Of a DNA stretch of 33,172 nt, positions 23,510-31,589 are shown piece after piece; position 1 is the stretch's first letter, and each line of letters begins with the position of its first letter. The DNA is taken from positions 1 to 33,172 of the forward strand of contig CANQXW010000011.1 in NCBI GenBank assembly GCA_947627925.1, given 5' to 3'. The stretch is from an uncultured Bacilli bacterium (lineage in GTDB: Bacteria > Bacillota_I > Bacilli_A > RF39 > UBA660). The notes under the pieces were generated by a model. It did not search any database. It was not told the DNA's origin and worked only from the letters and a program-made list of their open reading frames with translations. A program made the translations under genes and the position numbers.

Positions 23510-23965
23510 CTACTTTAGCATACCCTTAAAAGGGTTTTCATATTCTTTTTTAGACAATTTGTCTTCCATTATATCTTCATTTTCTTGCTCTCTTATGTAT
23601 TTTCTTATTGTTGCTTCATTTAATCCTACTGTACTTACATAATATCCTGTTGCCCAAAAATTTCTATTTCCAAACTTATATTTTAAATTTGGATTCTTTT
23701 CAAATATCATTAGACTACTTTTTCCTTTCAAGTATCCCATGAAACTTGATACACTTATTCTTGGTGGTATTTCTACTAACAAATGCACATGGTCTGGCAT
23801 CATGTGTCCTTCTATTATTTCTACACCTTTCCATTTACATAAATCTTTTATGTATTTTTGAATCTCTTTTCTTAATTTATTGTATATTATTTTTCTTCTA
23901 TATTTCGGAATAAATACAATATGATACTTGCACATATACTTTGTATGTGCTAAACTTTTAGCCAT
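23510..23965 (-). CDS. tnpA: IS200 family transposase TnpA (HUH, Y1)
   Basis: Single-strand transposase of 151 residues, the family length. The HUH metal site is DHVHLLVEIPP (His59, His61), and the nucleophile is Tyr123 in ATIRKYIREQE with Gln127 behind it. Other family marks are YHIVFIPKYRRK, EIIEGHMMPDHVH and FWATGYYVSTVG. The gene appears intact. The SD GGAGAG is embedded in a long 5' hairpin that should limit translation. Nothing suggests a second copy in the window. Confidence 0.96.
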   Translation of the reverse strand: MAKSLAHTKYMCKYHIVFIPKYRRKIIYNKLRKEIQKYIKDLCKWKGVEIIEGHMMPDHVHLLVEIPPRISVSSFMGYLKGKSSLMIFEKNPNLKYKFGNRNFWATGYYVSTVGLNEATIRKYIREQENEDIMEDKLSKKEYENPFKGMLK

Positions 23966-24030
23966 GACATCTCTCCTTTCGTGCTTTTAATATGGGCTCG
24001 AACGCTCCATATTATAGCACGCGAGATGTC
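23966..24030 (-). promoter_or_regulatory. SD-sequestering hairpin in the tnpA leader
   Basis: Three nested stems in the minus-strand leader: GACATCTC/GAGATGTC (outer, adjoining the start codon and covering part of the SD), CGTGCT/AGCACG, and AATATGG/CCATATT. Translation control by a 5' stem-loop is established for IS200 of enterobacteria; here it is inferred from the structure. Confidence 0.7.
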
Positions 24031-24116
24031 ATGTTACTATAAGTCTTTTAATTCCACTCGTCTAACGAGTGGATTTTTGATGGCTTGCCCATAGCAAGCT
24101 ACACCCTTAAAGGTTA

Positions 24117-24139
24117 TTAAAAAAAGAGCCTAAGCTCTT
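24117..24139 (-). terminator. Terminator of efp
   Basis: AAGAGC/GCTCTT stem (24124-24129 with 24134-24139), with the TAG stop of efp in the 4-nt loop, followed on the minus strand by seven T. The IS200 element begins at or just after the T run. Confidence 0.8.
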
Positions 24140-24690
24140 CCTGCATATTTACCATCTTTAGTTGTAACTAAAATCTTTTCACCTTCATTAATAAATAAAG
24201 GAACTTTGATAACTTTACCTGTTTCAATTTTTGCATCTTTTTGGGCATTAGTAGCGGTGTTACCTTTAACAGCTTCACTAGTTTCTACTACTTCATATTC
24301 CACTTTTTCTGGTAAAGTAATACCTATTATTTCGCCTTCATAAAAATCAATGGAAATATCAATACCTTCTTTAATAAAGTCAGCATCATCGCCAAGGATC
24401 TTTCTTGGTACTTCAACTTGTTCATAAGTATCATTATTCATAAATACTAAATTATCACCACTAGCATATAAATATTGAACTTTACTCTTATCTATATGAG
24501 CTCTAGTGATTTTAATATTCGTGTTAAAAGTTTGTTCAACAATTGAACCAGTTCTTAAGTTTTTTAATTTAATTCTAACAAAAGCTGGTCCTTTACCAGG
24601 TTTTACGTGTTGAAATTCTTGAATTAAACATAGATTACCGTCAATAATAACAGTCATGCCATTTTTTATATCATTAATGTTAATATTCAT
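24130..24690 (-). CDS. efp: Elongation factor P
   Basis: Rescues ribosomes stalled on polyproline stretches. It has 186 residues in three beta domains. The tip loop HVKPGKGPAFVRIKLKNLRT carries the lysine (Lys33) that is modified in many bacteria. Other landmarks: EQTFNTNIKITRAHIDKSKV, QYLYASGD and the C-terminal ETGKVIKVPLFINEGEKILV. It lies 22 nt after rpmG and shares its promoter. Confidence 0.97.
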   Translation of the reverse strand: MNININDIKNGMTVIIDGNLCLIQEFQHVKPGKGPAFVRIKLKNLRTGSIVEQTFNTNIKITRAHIDKSKVQYLYASGDNLVFMNNDTYEQVEVPRKILGDDADFIKEGIDISIDFYEGEIIGITLPEKVEYEVVETSEAVKGNTATNAQKDAKIETGKVIKVPLFINEGEKILVTTKDGKYAGRA

Positions 24691-24712
24691 AATTTACTCC
24701 CTTCCCTAAATT

Positions 24713-24877
24713 CTATTTTTTCTCTTTTGCTACAACAGTTTTACGACATTTAGGACAATATTTTTTAATTTCTAAACGTTCAGGATTATTCTTCTTGTTT
24801 TTACTAGTTGGACGTAATTCAGCACCACATTCTGTGCAACGCATATTAACAAAATTACGATTTTCATTTTTAGCCAT
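24713..24877 (-). CDS. rpmG: 50S ribosomal protein L33, zinc type
   Basis: 54 residues, starting [18 protein letters not shown]. Two CxxC pairs (CTEC and CPKC) form the zinc ribbon, so this is the C+ form. The end [17 protein letters not shown] is typical. A GGAGG precedes the ATG. It follows a class B PBP gene, as does one rpmG copy in B. subtilis near pbpA, and is co-transcribed with efp. Confidence 0.95.
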   Translation of the reverse strand: MAKNENRNFVNMRCTECGAELRPTSKNKKNNPERLEIKKYCPKCRKTVVAKEKK

Positions 24878-24904
24878 TTAAAATCCTCCTCACTTAACCA
24901 CCCT

Positions 24905-24932
24905 ATTATATCAAACTTTTACGCATTTTCAA
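24905..24932 (-). promoter_or_regulatory. Promoter of rpmG-efp
   Basis: Minus-strand TTGAAA (24927-24932), 16 bp, perfect TATAAT (24905-24910). The -35 and much of the spacer lie inside the last codons of the PBP gene. Confidence 0.7.
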
Positions 24933-26856
24933 AGAGAAAGTTCATAATACTTTTCGAAATATACCTCGTAATATAAACTTTACTATAATTATATTCTCTA
25001 GAAACATAAATATTTGGAGCTAAAACCACAATGCTATATTCGGGATTATCATAAGGAGCAAAGCCCACAAAAGCAATCGATGTTGTTTTCGTATCCATCG
25101 CCCCATCATCATTAGTATCAATAAAAGTTTCACTTGTTCCTGTTTTGCCAGCCGGATTATAGGTTGCTTCAATGTAGCCTCTTGCGGTTCCACTAGTTGT
25201 TGCTAAATGCATGGCTTCTTTTAATCTTTCTAAGTATTTAGCATCTAAACTAATATGATTTATAATCGGATAATCATTTTGCCAAACTATTTCTTCTTCA
25301 TTTTGAACCATTTTTAAAAGTTTAGGACTTCTTCTATCACCAGTACTGGCTAATGTATTAACATATTGAAATAATTGCATGGGCGTATAAGTATCATATT
25401 GACCAATACTTAAATTTAAAAGTAAATCGCTAGAAGTAAGGCTACCCGTAATACCTAATACTTCATTTGGAAGATCAACTCCAGTTGCATTTCCTAGGCC
25501 ATATTCTTTAAACATTCCTCTAAATTTATTAAAGTCTTCTTCATTAGTATTCAAAATCATATTGTATTTATACTTTTGATTAGTAAGACCAATCGCAATA
25601 TTAAATTGATAATAATTACTACTTCTACTAATAGCGGTTAAATCATTAACTTTTCCTAAACTTTTATAACTACATTTAATGGGTACTTGATATAGCTTAA
25701 TGCAACCGTCAGTTACGGAAGAGCCAATATCAATAACGCCATATTTATAACCCGTACTTAAAGTAGCCATTTTGACAACTGACCCCACGGTATAAGATGT
25801 ACTAATTAAATTAGTATTAGCACTCGTAAATTCCTCTGTTTTAGGATCAATTAACTTTTGCCCACTTAAGGCAATAATTTCGCCTGTTTTGGGACTTCCC
25901 ACAATGCTATAACTTTCTTTAAAATAATCGGTATTACTTCTTTTTTTAGCATTAAGAATATTTTCTCTTAAGACTCTTTCTAATTCTAATTGGACATCAA
26001 TATCAAGAGATAATATTAAATCATTCCCCTTTTTTCCCTCTTTTACTTTCGTTAAAGTATTATCTCTATTTACTTTATATAAATCTTTTTCGCCTTTTAA
26101 ATAATCCTCATACTCTTTTTCTAAATAACTTAACCCCACTATATCATCTAAATTGTAATCTTTTTTTAAATATTCATCTTTTTCTTCTTCCGGAATATAT
26201 CCAATAGATCCAAAAATATCTTTTAAAGTATCCCCATAATTATATACTCTCTCCCAAGTAAGTTCCGTCGTAATTCCTTTAATATTTTCATCAATTAAAA
26301 GACTATATTCTTCATCACTAATTCCTTTTAGAATTAATTTTTTTTGATAAGAATAACCTTTATTCATTAAATCATAGATCGTCGCACTTTCCTTTTCTTC
26401 TTCACTTAAACTATTTAAATCTTCTTCCGTTATTCTTTCATCTTTTAATTTCTTTAAATCATCACTACTTAATTTTCTTTCTTTATATTTTTCATATTCT
26501 TCTTCTGTTATTAAATCATCCCCATTATTATGAGTAACTAAATAATATTTTTTTAAACTATTTTCATTGATCGCGATATCAATAATACTTGCTAACTTAC
26601 GCGCAATATTTAATTCATCTTTTAAAGAAATATCTTTTAACTTCGTATAAAAAACGGTTTTTATACCCGTATTATCAACCAGTATTCTTCCCTTACGGTC
26701 AATTATTCTTCCCCGAGGTGCACTAGATCCTTCTACATAGTTAATCGTTTTATTTTCCAGTTTTTTCACATAATTATCTTTTTTATAAATATTTAAATAT
26801 ATTACTCTTCCTAAGAGAAGACTAAATATTATAATTATTCCTAAATACTTTTTCAT
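24919..26856 (-). CDS. Class B penicillin-binding protein (transpeptidase)
   Basis: Cross-links peptidoglycan; anchored by one N-terminal helix (residues 3-22). It has 645 residues. The dimerisation domain has SAPRGRIIDRKGRILVDN. Transpeptidase motifs: GSVVK (Ser359, Lys362), SSN (412-414) and KTGT (571-574). A long charged insertion (about 105-180, rich in Lys, Glu and Asp) interrupts the N-terminal domain. No PASTA domain is present. This fits a PBP2 (elongation) or FtsI/SpoVD-like enzyme; sequence alone does not decide. An SD-like AAGGGTGG precedes the ATG. Confidence 0.93.
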   Translation of the reverse strand: MKKYLGIIIIFSLLLGRVIYLNIYKKDNYVKKLENKTINYVEGSSAPRGRIIDRKGRILVDNTGIKTVFYTKLKDISLKDELNIARKLASIIDIAINENSLKKYYLVTHNNGDDLITEEEYEKYKERKLSSDDLKKLKDERITEEDLNSLSEEEKESATIYDLMNKGYSYQKKLILKGISDEEYSLLIDENIKGITTELTWERVYNYGDTLKDIFGSIGYIPEEEKDEYLKKDYNLDDIVGLSYLEKEYEDYLKGEKDLYKVNRDNTLTKVKEGKKGNDLILSLDIDVQLELERVLRENILNAKKRSNTDYFKESYSIVGSPKTGEIIALSGQKLIDPKTEEFTSANTNLISTSYTVGSVVKMATLSTGYKYGVIDIGSSVTDGCIKLYQVPIKCSYKSLGKVNDLTAISRSSNYYQFNIAIGLTNQKYKYNMILNTNEEDFNKFRGMFKEYGLGNATGVDLPNEVLGITGSLTSSDLLLNLSIGQYDTYTPMQLFQYVNTLASTGDRRSPKLLKMVQNEEEIVWQNDYPIINHISLDAKYLERLKEAMHLATTSGTARGYIEATYNPAGKTGTSETFIDTNDDGAMDTKTTSIAFVGFAPYDNPEYSIVVLAPNIYVSREYNYSKVYITRYISKSIMNFLFENA

Positions 26857-26939
26857 TATTCCACCCTTATTAGTATGGAATCACCCTTAAATAGTATTCA
26901 TTTTTCCTCATTTCACATAAAATATAACAGGTGACGTTT

Positions 26940-27200
26940 ATGTTTAACATTATTGAAAGATATGTGCAAAAATTAACTAAGGAAGATATTAGAACTTTTG
27001 CCCTTAGTAAAAATATTACTTTAAGTGAGGAAGAACTCCAATTTACTTATGATTTTGTGAAAAAGAATTATCAAAACATTTTAAAAAATCCCCAATTATT
27101 TGATATCAACCGTTATAAAAGCCATTATACTGAAGAAAACTTTAGCAAAATCACTAAAGTTTTCAATGAATACAACCAAAGATATAGTTCTTATTTATAA
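26940..27200 (+). CDS. Small DUF2624-like protein
   Basis: 86 residues from the ATG at 26940 (SD AGGTGA 5-6 nt upstream; a GTG at 26931 is part of that SD and is rejected). It is soluble, mostly helical and charged: IIERYVQKLTKEDIRTFALS, then KNITLSEEELQFTYDFVKKN. Size, pattern and position next to nfo recall the YqfT (DUF2624) family, whose gene neighbours nfo in B. subtilis. The function is unknown. It is convergent with nfo, and the two reading frames overlap by 10 nt at their ends. Confidence 0.7.
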   Translation: MFNIIERYVQKLTKEDIRTFALSKNITLSEEELQFTYDFVKKNYQNILKNPQLFDINRYKSHYTEENFSKITKVFNEYNQRYSSYL

Positions 27201-28093
27201 TACTCTCTAATATCTTCAAGCAAGTGATGATTAAATTCTCCTTTTTTAATCATAGCTATTTCAAACTTATAAGGAGGATAAACCAAAGTCTTTTCATCAT
27301 CACTTTGACTAATATAAGGTGTTTCTAAAATTTTAGGAACATCTTTTAATTTTTCATGATTAATTATTTTTAAAATATTTTCAAAACCTAAAGTGCCATA
27401 ACCAATATTAGCATGGCGATCTTTATGACTTCCTAAAGGATTTTTGCTATCATTAATATGAAGACACTTTATTCTATCTAAACCGATTAAAGTATCAAAT
27501 TTATTTAAGAAAGTATCAAAATCACTCATATCATAGCCAGCATCATTTAAGTGGCAAGTATCTAGGCAAACCCCAATATTAGAACTTTTAACTCCCTCTA
27601 AAATAGTTTTAATTTCCTCAAGTGTTTTACCACACTCACTACCTTTACCCGCCATAGTCTCTAAAATAATCATACATTTACTATCATCTTTAACAATAAA
27701 ATTTAAAGCCTCAATAATATTGTTAATTCCTTCTTCTAAAGTATGCTTAACACTACTACCTGGATGCAGAACAATATATTTAATGCCTAGTTCTTCACAT
27801 CTTTTAATCTCTTGATTTAAAAAACCAATCGAAAAATTCCAAGAATCTATTTTTTCTTTATTAGCTAAATTAATGATATAAGGAGCATGACAAATAACAT
27901 TATCGATACTTAACCCTTCTTCTTTCATTTTGGTTAAAGCCTCTTTAACATATTCACTTTTTATTTTACTTCGCATTGTATTTTGGGGCGCTCCTGTATA
28001 TAACATAAAAGCATTAGCGTCATAACTTAAAGCTTCTTCTAAAGACCCAAGAAGTTGAGTTTCACCAAAATGCACATGACTCCCAATTATCAT
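27191..28093 (-). CDS. nfo: Endonuclease IV (AP endonuclease)
   Basis: Zinc-dependent DNA repair enzyme that cleaves at abasic sites. It has 300 residues from the ATG at 28093 (SD AGGAAG); the TTG one codon upstream is less likely. The TIM-barrel metal ligands are recognisable: IGSHVHFG, YIVLHPGSS, IILETMAGKGSE, GVCLDTCHLNDAGYD, KCLHINDSKNPLGSHKDRH and the late ILETP. It is complete. Confidence 0.97.
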   Translation of the reverse strand: MIIGSHVHFGETQLLGSLEEALSYDANAFMLYTGAPQNTMRSKIKSEYVKEALTKMKEEGLSIDNVICHAPYIINLANKEKIDSWNFSIGFLNQEIKRCEELGIKYIVLHPGSSVKHTLEEGINNIIEALNFIVKDDSKCMIILETMAGKGSECGKTLEEIKTILEGVKSSNIGVCLDTCHLNDAGYDMSDFDTFLNKFDTLIGLDRIKCLHINDSKNPLGSHKDRHANIGYGTLGFENILKIINHEKLKDVPKILETPYISQSDDEKTLVYPPYKFEIAMIKKGEFNHHLLEDIREYYK

Positions 28094-28146
28094 CAAACCA
28101 CTTCCTAATTAAAATTATCTCAAAAAAAAATATTAAAATCAATTAC

Positions 28147-28176
28147 AAAAAAAATAACTAAGTCATCTTAGTTATT
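28147..28176 (-). terminator. Terminator of the pilin-like operon
   Basis: A 10-bp perfect stem AATAACTAAG/CTTAGTTATT (28153-28162 with 28167-28176), 4-nt loop, then eight T on the minus strand. It overlaps the stop of the last pilin-like gene. Confidence 0.85.
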
Positions 28177-28663
28177 CAGTAGCCTCAAAATTTGCACAAC
28201 TTTCATAATTTGTACTCCATGAACCATTATTTAAAGTGGCATCACTGAAATTTCTTCCTGTTTCATTAATTAATGTAAATTCAGCATTTTTCTTTAAAAA
28301 TATAGTATAAGTACTTTGTTTATCACTTTTGTCAATTATAACCCGTCCCGTATAAGCTTCTTTATCAGCATCAAAAGCTCCAGCATCAATTAAAGTTGCA
28401 ATAGTCATACAAGCTTTTTTAGTTTCGCTATCATATTTACTTTTGATACCATCACTATCAAAAGTAAATTCACCTAAAGTATATAAATTCATAACATAAT
28501 CAGCAGCATTAACAGCATTAGCAGCTTCCACTTTAAAAGCATCTTCCCTTGCATTACCCATATAAGGTAAAATTGTTGATGTTGCTAAAACGGTAACAAT
28601 TGCTAAAACTACAATAACCGCTAAAAGTTCAATTAAGGTAAAACCATTTCTTTTTTTCATCAT
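28172..28663 (-). CDS. Prepilin-like protein A (type IV / competence pseudopilin class)
   Basis: 163 residues. A type III signal is clear: KKRNG followed by FTLIELLAVIVVLAIVTVLA, with cleavage expected after Gly7 and Glu at +5. After the hydrophobic helix (about residues 8-30) comes a small soluble domain with two Cys (one in KKACMTIATL, one in YESCANFE) that could form a disulfide. It could be a major pilin or pseudopilin; no assembly ATPase, platform protein or prepilin peptidase is in the window. Its first 85 bp after the signal start are nearly identical to the next gene. Confidence 0.88.
   Translation of the reverse strand: MMKKRNGFTLIELLAVIVVLAIVTVLATSTILPYMGNAREDAFKVEAANAVNAADYVMNLYTLGEFTFDSDGIKSKYDSETKKACMTIATLIDAGAFDADKEAYTGRVIIDKSDKQSTYTIFLKKNAEFTLINETGRNFSDATLNNGSWSTNYESCANFEATE
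28561..28645 (-). repeat. Near-identical 85-bp repeat, copy 1
   Basis: Codes the pilin signal helix of protein A. It differs from copy 2 (29111-29195) at only three bases, all synonymous, while the rest of the two genes has diverged widely. Confidence 0.9.
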
Positions 28664-28673
28664 AATCTACCTT

Positions 28674-29219
28674 TTAAGAACAAGAAAATGTTTCTCCCTT
28701 TGTTTCAGCATCTAAATCTTTAATTTCTTGTTCAGCCTCACTTTTACTTTTATCGTATTTTACATCTCCATCAGCACTATGGACATATAAAGACGTATTA
28801 CGCATTTTAATTTCATAAGTATAAGCTTTACTATCTTCACTAATATTTACTTTAACATAGCCTTCATAGCCGTCACGTTTATCTGGATCACTTGCAGCAA
28901 GTTCTTTTTCATCTTTTTCCCATAATCCTAATTCAACTAATTTAGATAATGAGAAACAATAATAATCATCACTTTTCTTATACTTTGTTGTATCGCCTTC
29001 TAAATCTTCATTAGTAATTGAGCCAATTGAAATAAGACTCATTGCTCTACTAGCGGCTTCAATGGCTTCATTTGCTTCATCAGCAATAGCTTGTTTTCTA
29101 ACATCAGCAATATAAGGTAAAATTGTCGATGTTGCTAAAACAGTAACAATTGCTAAAACTACAATAACTGCTAAAAGTTCAATTAAGGTAAAACCTTTTT
29201 TATTTTTAAAAGTCTTCAT
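28674..29219 (-). CDS. Prepilin-like protein B, tandem paralogue of A
   Basis: 181 residues from the ATG at 29219, SD AGAGGTGA; the GTG at 29228 belongs to the SD. The signal is KKG-FTLIELLAVIVVLAIVTV, identical through the membrane helix to the following paralogue. The soluble part is different in sequence but similar in plan, with two Cys (YYCFSLSKLVELGLWEKDE and the terminal SCS). Ten nt separate it from gene A, so they are co-transcribed. Confidence 0.88.
   Translation of the reverse strand: MKTFKNKKGFTLIELLAVIVVLAIVTVLATSTILPYIADVRKQAIADEANEAIEAASRAMSLISIGSITNEDLEGDTTKYKKSDDYYCFSLSKLVELGLWEKDEKELAASDPDKRDGYEGYVKVNISEDSKAYTYEIKMRNTSLYVHSADGDVKYDKSKSEAEQEIKDLDAETKGETFSCS
29111..29195 (-). 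repeat. Near-identical 85-bp repeat, copy 2
   Basis: Codes the pilin signal helix of protein B. Three synonymous differences from copy 1 indicate recent duplication or ongoing gene conversion of the 5' end. Confidence 0.9.
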
Positions 29220-29288
29220 AACTTTCACCTCTTATATCCTCTAAGATAATCTTACAATAATTAAGTATTAATGTCAATTATAAAGCAT

Positions 29289-30272
29289 TTAATTTTCAGC
29301 ATTATTAGACGTTTCAATATTATCAATTAAAATATTTTCACTCGCAATATTTCCTACTTTATCTTTAACACATATTAAATAATTTCCCATCTGAGATATT
29401 GTAAATTTATTATCGCTAATCCACTCTTTAACATTAGCACAACTACTTTCATTATAACCAATAAAGTAACCTAAAATACCGGAACCTCTTCCATCATTCG
29501 CAATTATCTCAATATTTTTAGTTAATGTATTTTGATAAGGATCAGTAATAGTCTTTTTGGTATCTTCTAATTTTATTGTTGGTCTTTCATTATCTATTTT
29601 AACATTTATACTTTCTTTGTATCTTTTTACTCCTTCACTAGTTTCATAAGTTATTTGAAAATTATATAAAGAATTAATTAATTCGGAATTACTCGTAATA
29701 TTTATTTTAGAAGTAGTACTAGATATTCCACTACTAGAAGACCATATACATTTATTATTAGTGCAATCAATATTTAGATTACTACTAATGGCCTCCAAGG
29801 TTATATTATCTCCCTTTAACCATTCTTTATTATCTACAACTATTTCTTCTCCCTTTTTTAAAACTAAAGTAATTTCTTTAGTCTTTTCTTCTAATTTAGT
29901 TAAATCACAACTATGATCTTCTAAAGGGTAATTTTCTTGAGTTAACTTGGCTTCATAATAATCACTTACTTTATTCATCGATACAATATAACAATTCATG
30001 ACTTCTTCATTTTCCGGATTTAAAATTAAATCATCTTCTCTATCACTAGTAAGATATCCTTCTTTAATTAAAGTATCGACATAAACTACTTCTTCTTTAG
30101 TATCAAAAGCATATTTAGAAGCCGCGACTTCAATATTCTTAACCATATTTTTATAATGATTCCTCTCAATTGTATCTGCCACATTATTAATCGTTGGAAC
30201 CGCAATTAAAATAATAGTTGAAAGTATCACTATTGAAGCTAATAACTCTAGTAATGTAAACCCTTTATTCAT
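29289..30272 (-). CDS. Large prepilin-like protein with Ig-like C-terminal part
   Basis: 327 residues. It starts MNKGFTLLELLASIVILSTI, a type III signal with a very short leader (cleavage after Gly4). A helical stretch (about 30-65) is followed by a long beta-rich region. The middle (IVDNKEWLKGDNITLEAISS) and the end (VKIDNERPTIKLEDTKK, YFIGYNESSCANV, YLICVKDKVGNIASENI) look like bacterial Ig-like repeats. It may be a tip or minor pilin or adhesin of the same apparatus as A and B. It lies 69 nt upstream of B. Confidence 0.8.
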   Translation of the reverse strand: MNKGFTLLELLASIVILSTIILIAVPTINNVADTIERNHYKNMVKNIEVAASKYAFDTKEEVVYVDTLIKEGYLTSDREDDLILNPENEEVMNCYIVSMNKVSDYYEAKLTQENYPLEDHSCDLTKLEEKTKEITLVLKKGEEIVVDNKEWLKGDNITLEAISSNLNIDCTNNKCIWSSSSGISSTTSKINITSNSELINSLYNFQITYETSEGVKRYKESINVKIDNERPTIKLEDTKKTITDPYQNTLTKNIEIIANDGRGSGILGYFIGYNESSCANVKEWISDNKFTISQMGNYLICVKDKVGNIASENILIDNIETSNNAEN

Positions 30273-30302
30273 ATCTCCACCTATTATAATTTTACCATAA
30301 AT

Positions 30303-31112
30303 TTAACTAAATGCTACATCTAACATCATCATGATGACAAATCCTAACATCGTAAAAAAAGACATTAAATTTTTATGTTTATTACTTTGACTTTCTGGAA
30401 TAAGTTCACTTACAGCAACATAAATCATAGCACCCGCTGCAAATGCTAAAAAGAAAGGCAAAATATTTTCGACATATATAACTAAAAAACAGCCAATAAT
30501 TCCCGCGATAGGTTCAACTATGCCACTAAGCATCCCATAAATAAAAGATTTTAAACGACTCATATTTTCTCTTCGAAGAGGAAGACTAACCGCTGTTCCT
30601 TCCGGAAAGTTTTGAATACCTACACCAACGGCTAACATAAAAGCCGCTGCTAAAGTAGCTTCTTCAGCGCCACTCGCAATAGAACCAAAGGCCACTCCAA
30701 TTGCAAGTCCTTCAGGAATATTATGAAGAGTTATAGAAAATATTAACATTAAACTTCTTTTAATTCCTTTTATATTAGGATTTTTCTTTTTGCTTAAAAA
30801 TTTACCAAACATTATATCACTAAATATTAAAATTATACAACCAATTAAAAAGCCTAAAGATACTACTAACCAAGATACCATTCCTAAAGAATTAGCCGTA
30901 TTAATCGCCGGATTTAAAAGGGACCAAAAAGAAGCAGAAACCATTACCCCAGCAGAAAGGCCCATCATCGCATCTAAGACAACGCCATTTACTTTTTTAA
31001 AGAAAAAAACCAAGGCTGCTCCTAAAGCTGTTATACCCCAAGTCATCAGTGTTGCTAAAAGTACTTGAATATATACATTTGCATTAATATAAAAATTTAT
31101 CAATTTAAACAC
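30303..31112 (-). CDS. ZIP family metal transporter (GufA/ZupT-like)
   Basis: Divalent metal (zinc class) importer or exchanger with eight likely membrane helices, 269 residues. The ZIP signature pair is present: HNIPEGLAIGVAFG (TM4) and NFPEGTAVSLPLRRE (TM5), then the late GIVEPIAGIIGCF typical of the GufA branch. The start is uncertain: GTG at 31112 lacks an SD, whereas TTG at 31103 has AGGGTG 6 nt upstream. A TATAAT lies at 31116-31121, so the leader is very short. Substrate is inferred from the family. Confidence 0.93.
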   Translation of the reverse strand: MFKLINFYINANVYIQVLLATLMTWGITALGAALVFFFKKVNGVVLDAMMGLSAGVMVSASFWSLLNPAINTANSLGMVSWLVVSLGFLIGCIILIFSDIMFGKFLSKKKNPNIKGIKRSLMLIFSITLHNIPEGLAIGVAFGSIASGAEEATLAAAFMLAVGVGIQNFPEGTAVSLPLRRENMSRLKSFIYGMLSGIVEPIAGIIGCFLVIYVENILPFFLAFAAGAMIYVAVSELIPESQSNKHKNLMSFFTMLGFVIMMMLDVAFS

Positions 31113-31130
31113 CCTATTATAATATAGATA

Positions 31131-31174
31131 AATTTTTGCCTAAAAGTGTAGGCAAAAAAGAACCATTAAGGTTC
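31131..31174. terminator. Tandem hairpins upstream of the ZIP gene
   Basis: First, TTTTTGCCTA/TAGGCAAAAA with a 6-nt loop (about 31133-31158), strong in both directions. Next to it, GAACC/GGTTC (about 31160-31174), followed on the minus strand by six T. They end transcription arriving from the decayed gene and the secreted-protein genes. Confidence 0.7.
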
Positions 31175-31189
31175 AATAATTTTATTTTT

Positions 31190-31434
31190 TCACAAAATTC
31201 CCCAGTGGTAAAAATATAATGTTGTATATGTAGCAACTAAATAATTTTGAATACTTTCTGTATTAGCTAAATATAAAGCCAATTTATCAGTTCCATTAAT
31301 ATATCTGAACCCAACTTATTAGTTGTTATTACTGCAGCCATTTTCGTATTTTCTTTATATATTAGTTGAAAAATAATCAAAATTGCTGCAACAATTACGA
31401 TTATTAACATTATATTCTTTTTATTAAGCAGCAA
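31190..31434 (-). pseudogene. Remnant of a small membrane protein gene
   Basis: In the 470-bp stretch between the ZIP gene and the secreted-protein genes, a frame from TTG 31434 codes 55 residues: a Lys-rich start, one hydrophobic helix (NIMLIIVIVAAILIIFQLIY) and a short polar end, stopping at 31267. A second frame then continues for 36 codons to 31190 with protein-like content (INGTDKLALYLANTESIQNY), as if a frameshift split one gene. No SD precedes the TTG. I do not recognise it; the lower part may be chance. Confidence 0.35.
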
Positions 31435-31521
31435 TGTAAGTCTTATTTTCTAGACACTATTATTAACTAAATTATTATCTATCTATAAATATTTCTTGAG
31501 TTATAAATTTTAATAATAATT

Positions 31522-31550
31522 AAAAAAGCAATGAAATTTTAATTCATTAC
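31522..31550 (-). terminator. Terminator of the secreted-protein pair
   Basis: GTAATGAA/TTCATTGC stem (one G-T pair) with a 7-nt loop, followed by six T on the minus strand, 40 nt after the stop of the second paralogue. Confidence 0.65.
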
Positions 31551-31589
31551 CTCTTAAATGTTTAAAAAATTTAGATGTGCATCATAGTT

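Larger units (their letters stand above)
23402..24117 (-). mobile_element. IS200-type insertion sequence
   Basis: About 716 bp with a single Y1 transposase gene and no tnpB. No inverted terminal repeats or target duplication are seen, as expected of this family. Subterminal hairpins mark the ends: AACCACG...CGTGGTT (23405-23425) at the 3' end of the element and CCACTCG...CGAGTGG (24055-24073) plus GCTTGC...GCAAGC (near 24084-24100) at its 5' end. Both main hairpins carry TTAGA in the loop on the tnpA strand. It sits between the efp terminator and the yabP promoter. Exact cleavage points are estimates. Confidence 0.8.

Noticed and set aside
23433-23642. Plus-strand 69-codon frame at the 3' end of the IS element
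   Set aside because: It is antisense to tnpA, has no SD and no recognisable product.
23402-24117. TnpB nuclease or guide-RNA gene in the IS element
   Set aside because: Only TnpA is encoded; the region downstream of it is about 110 nt and holds just the end hairpins.
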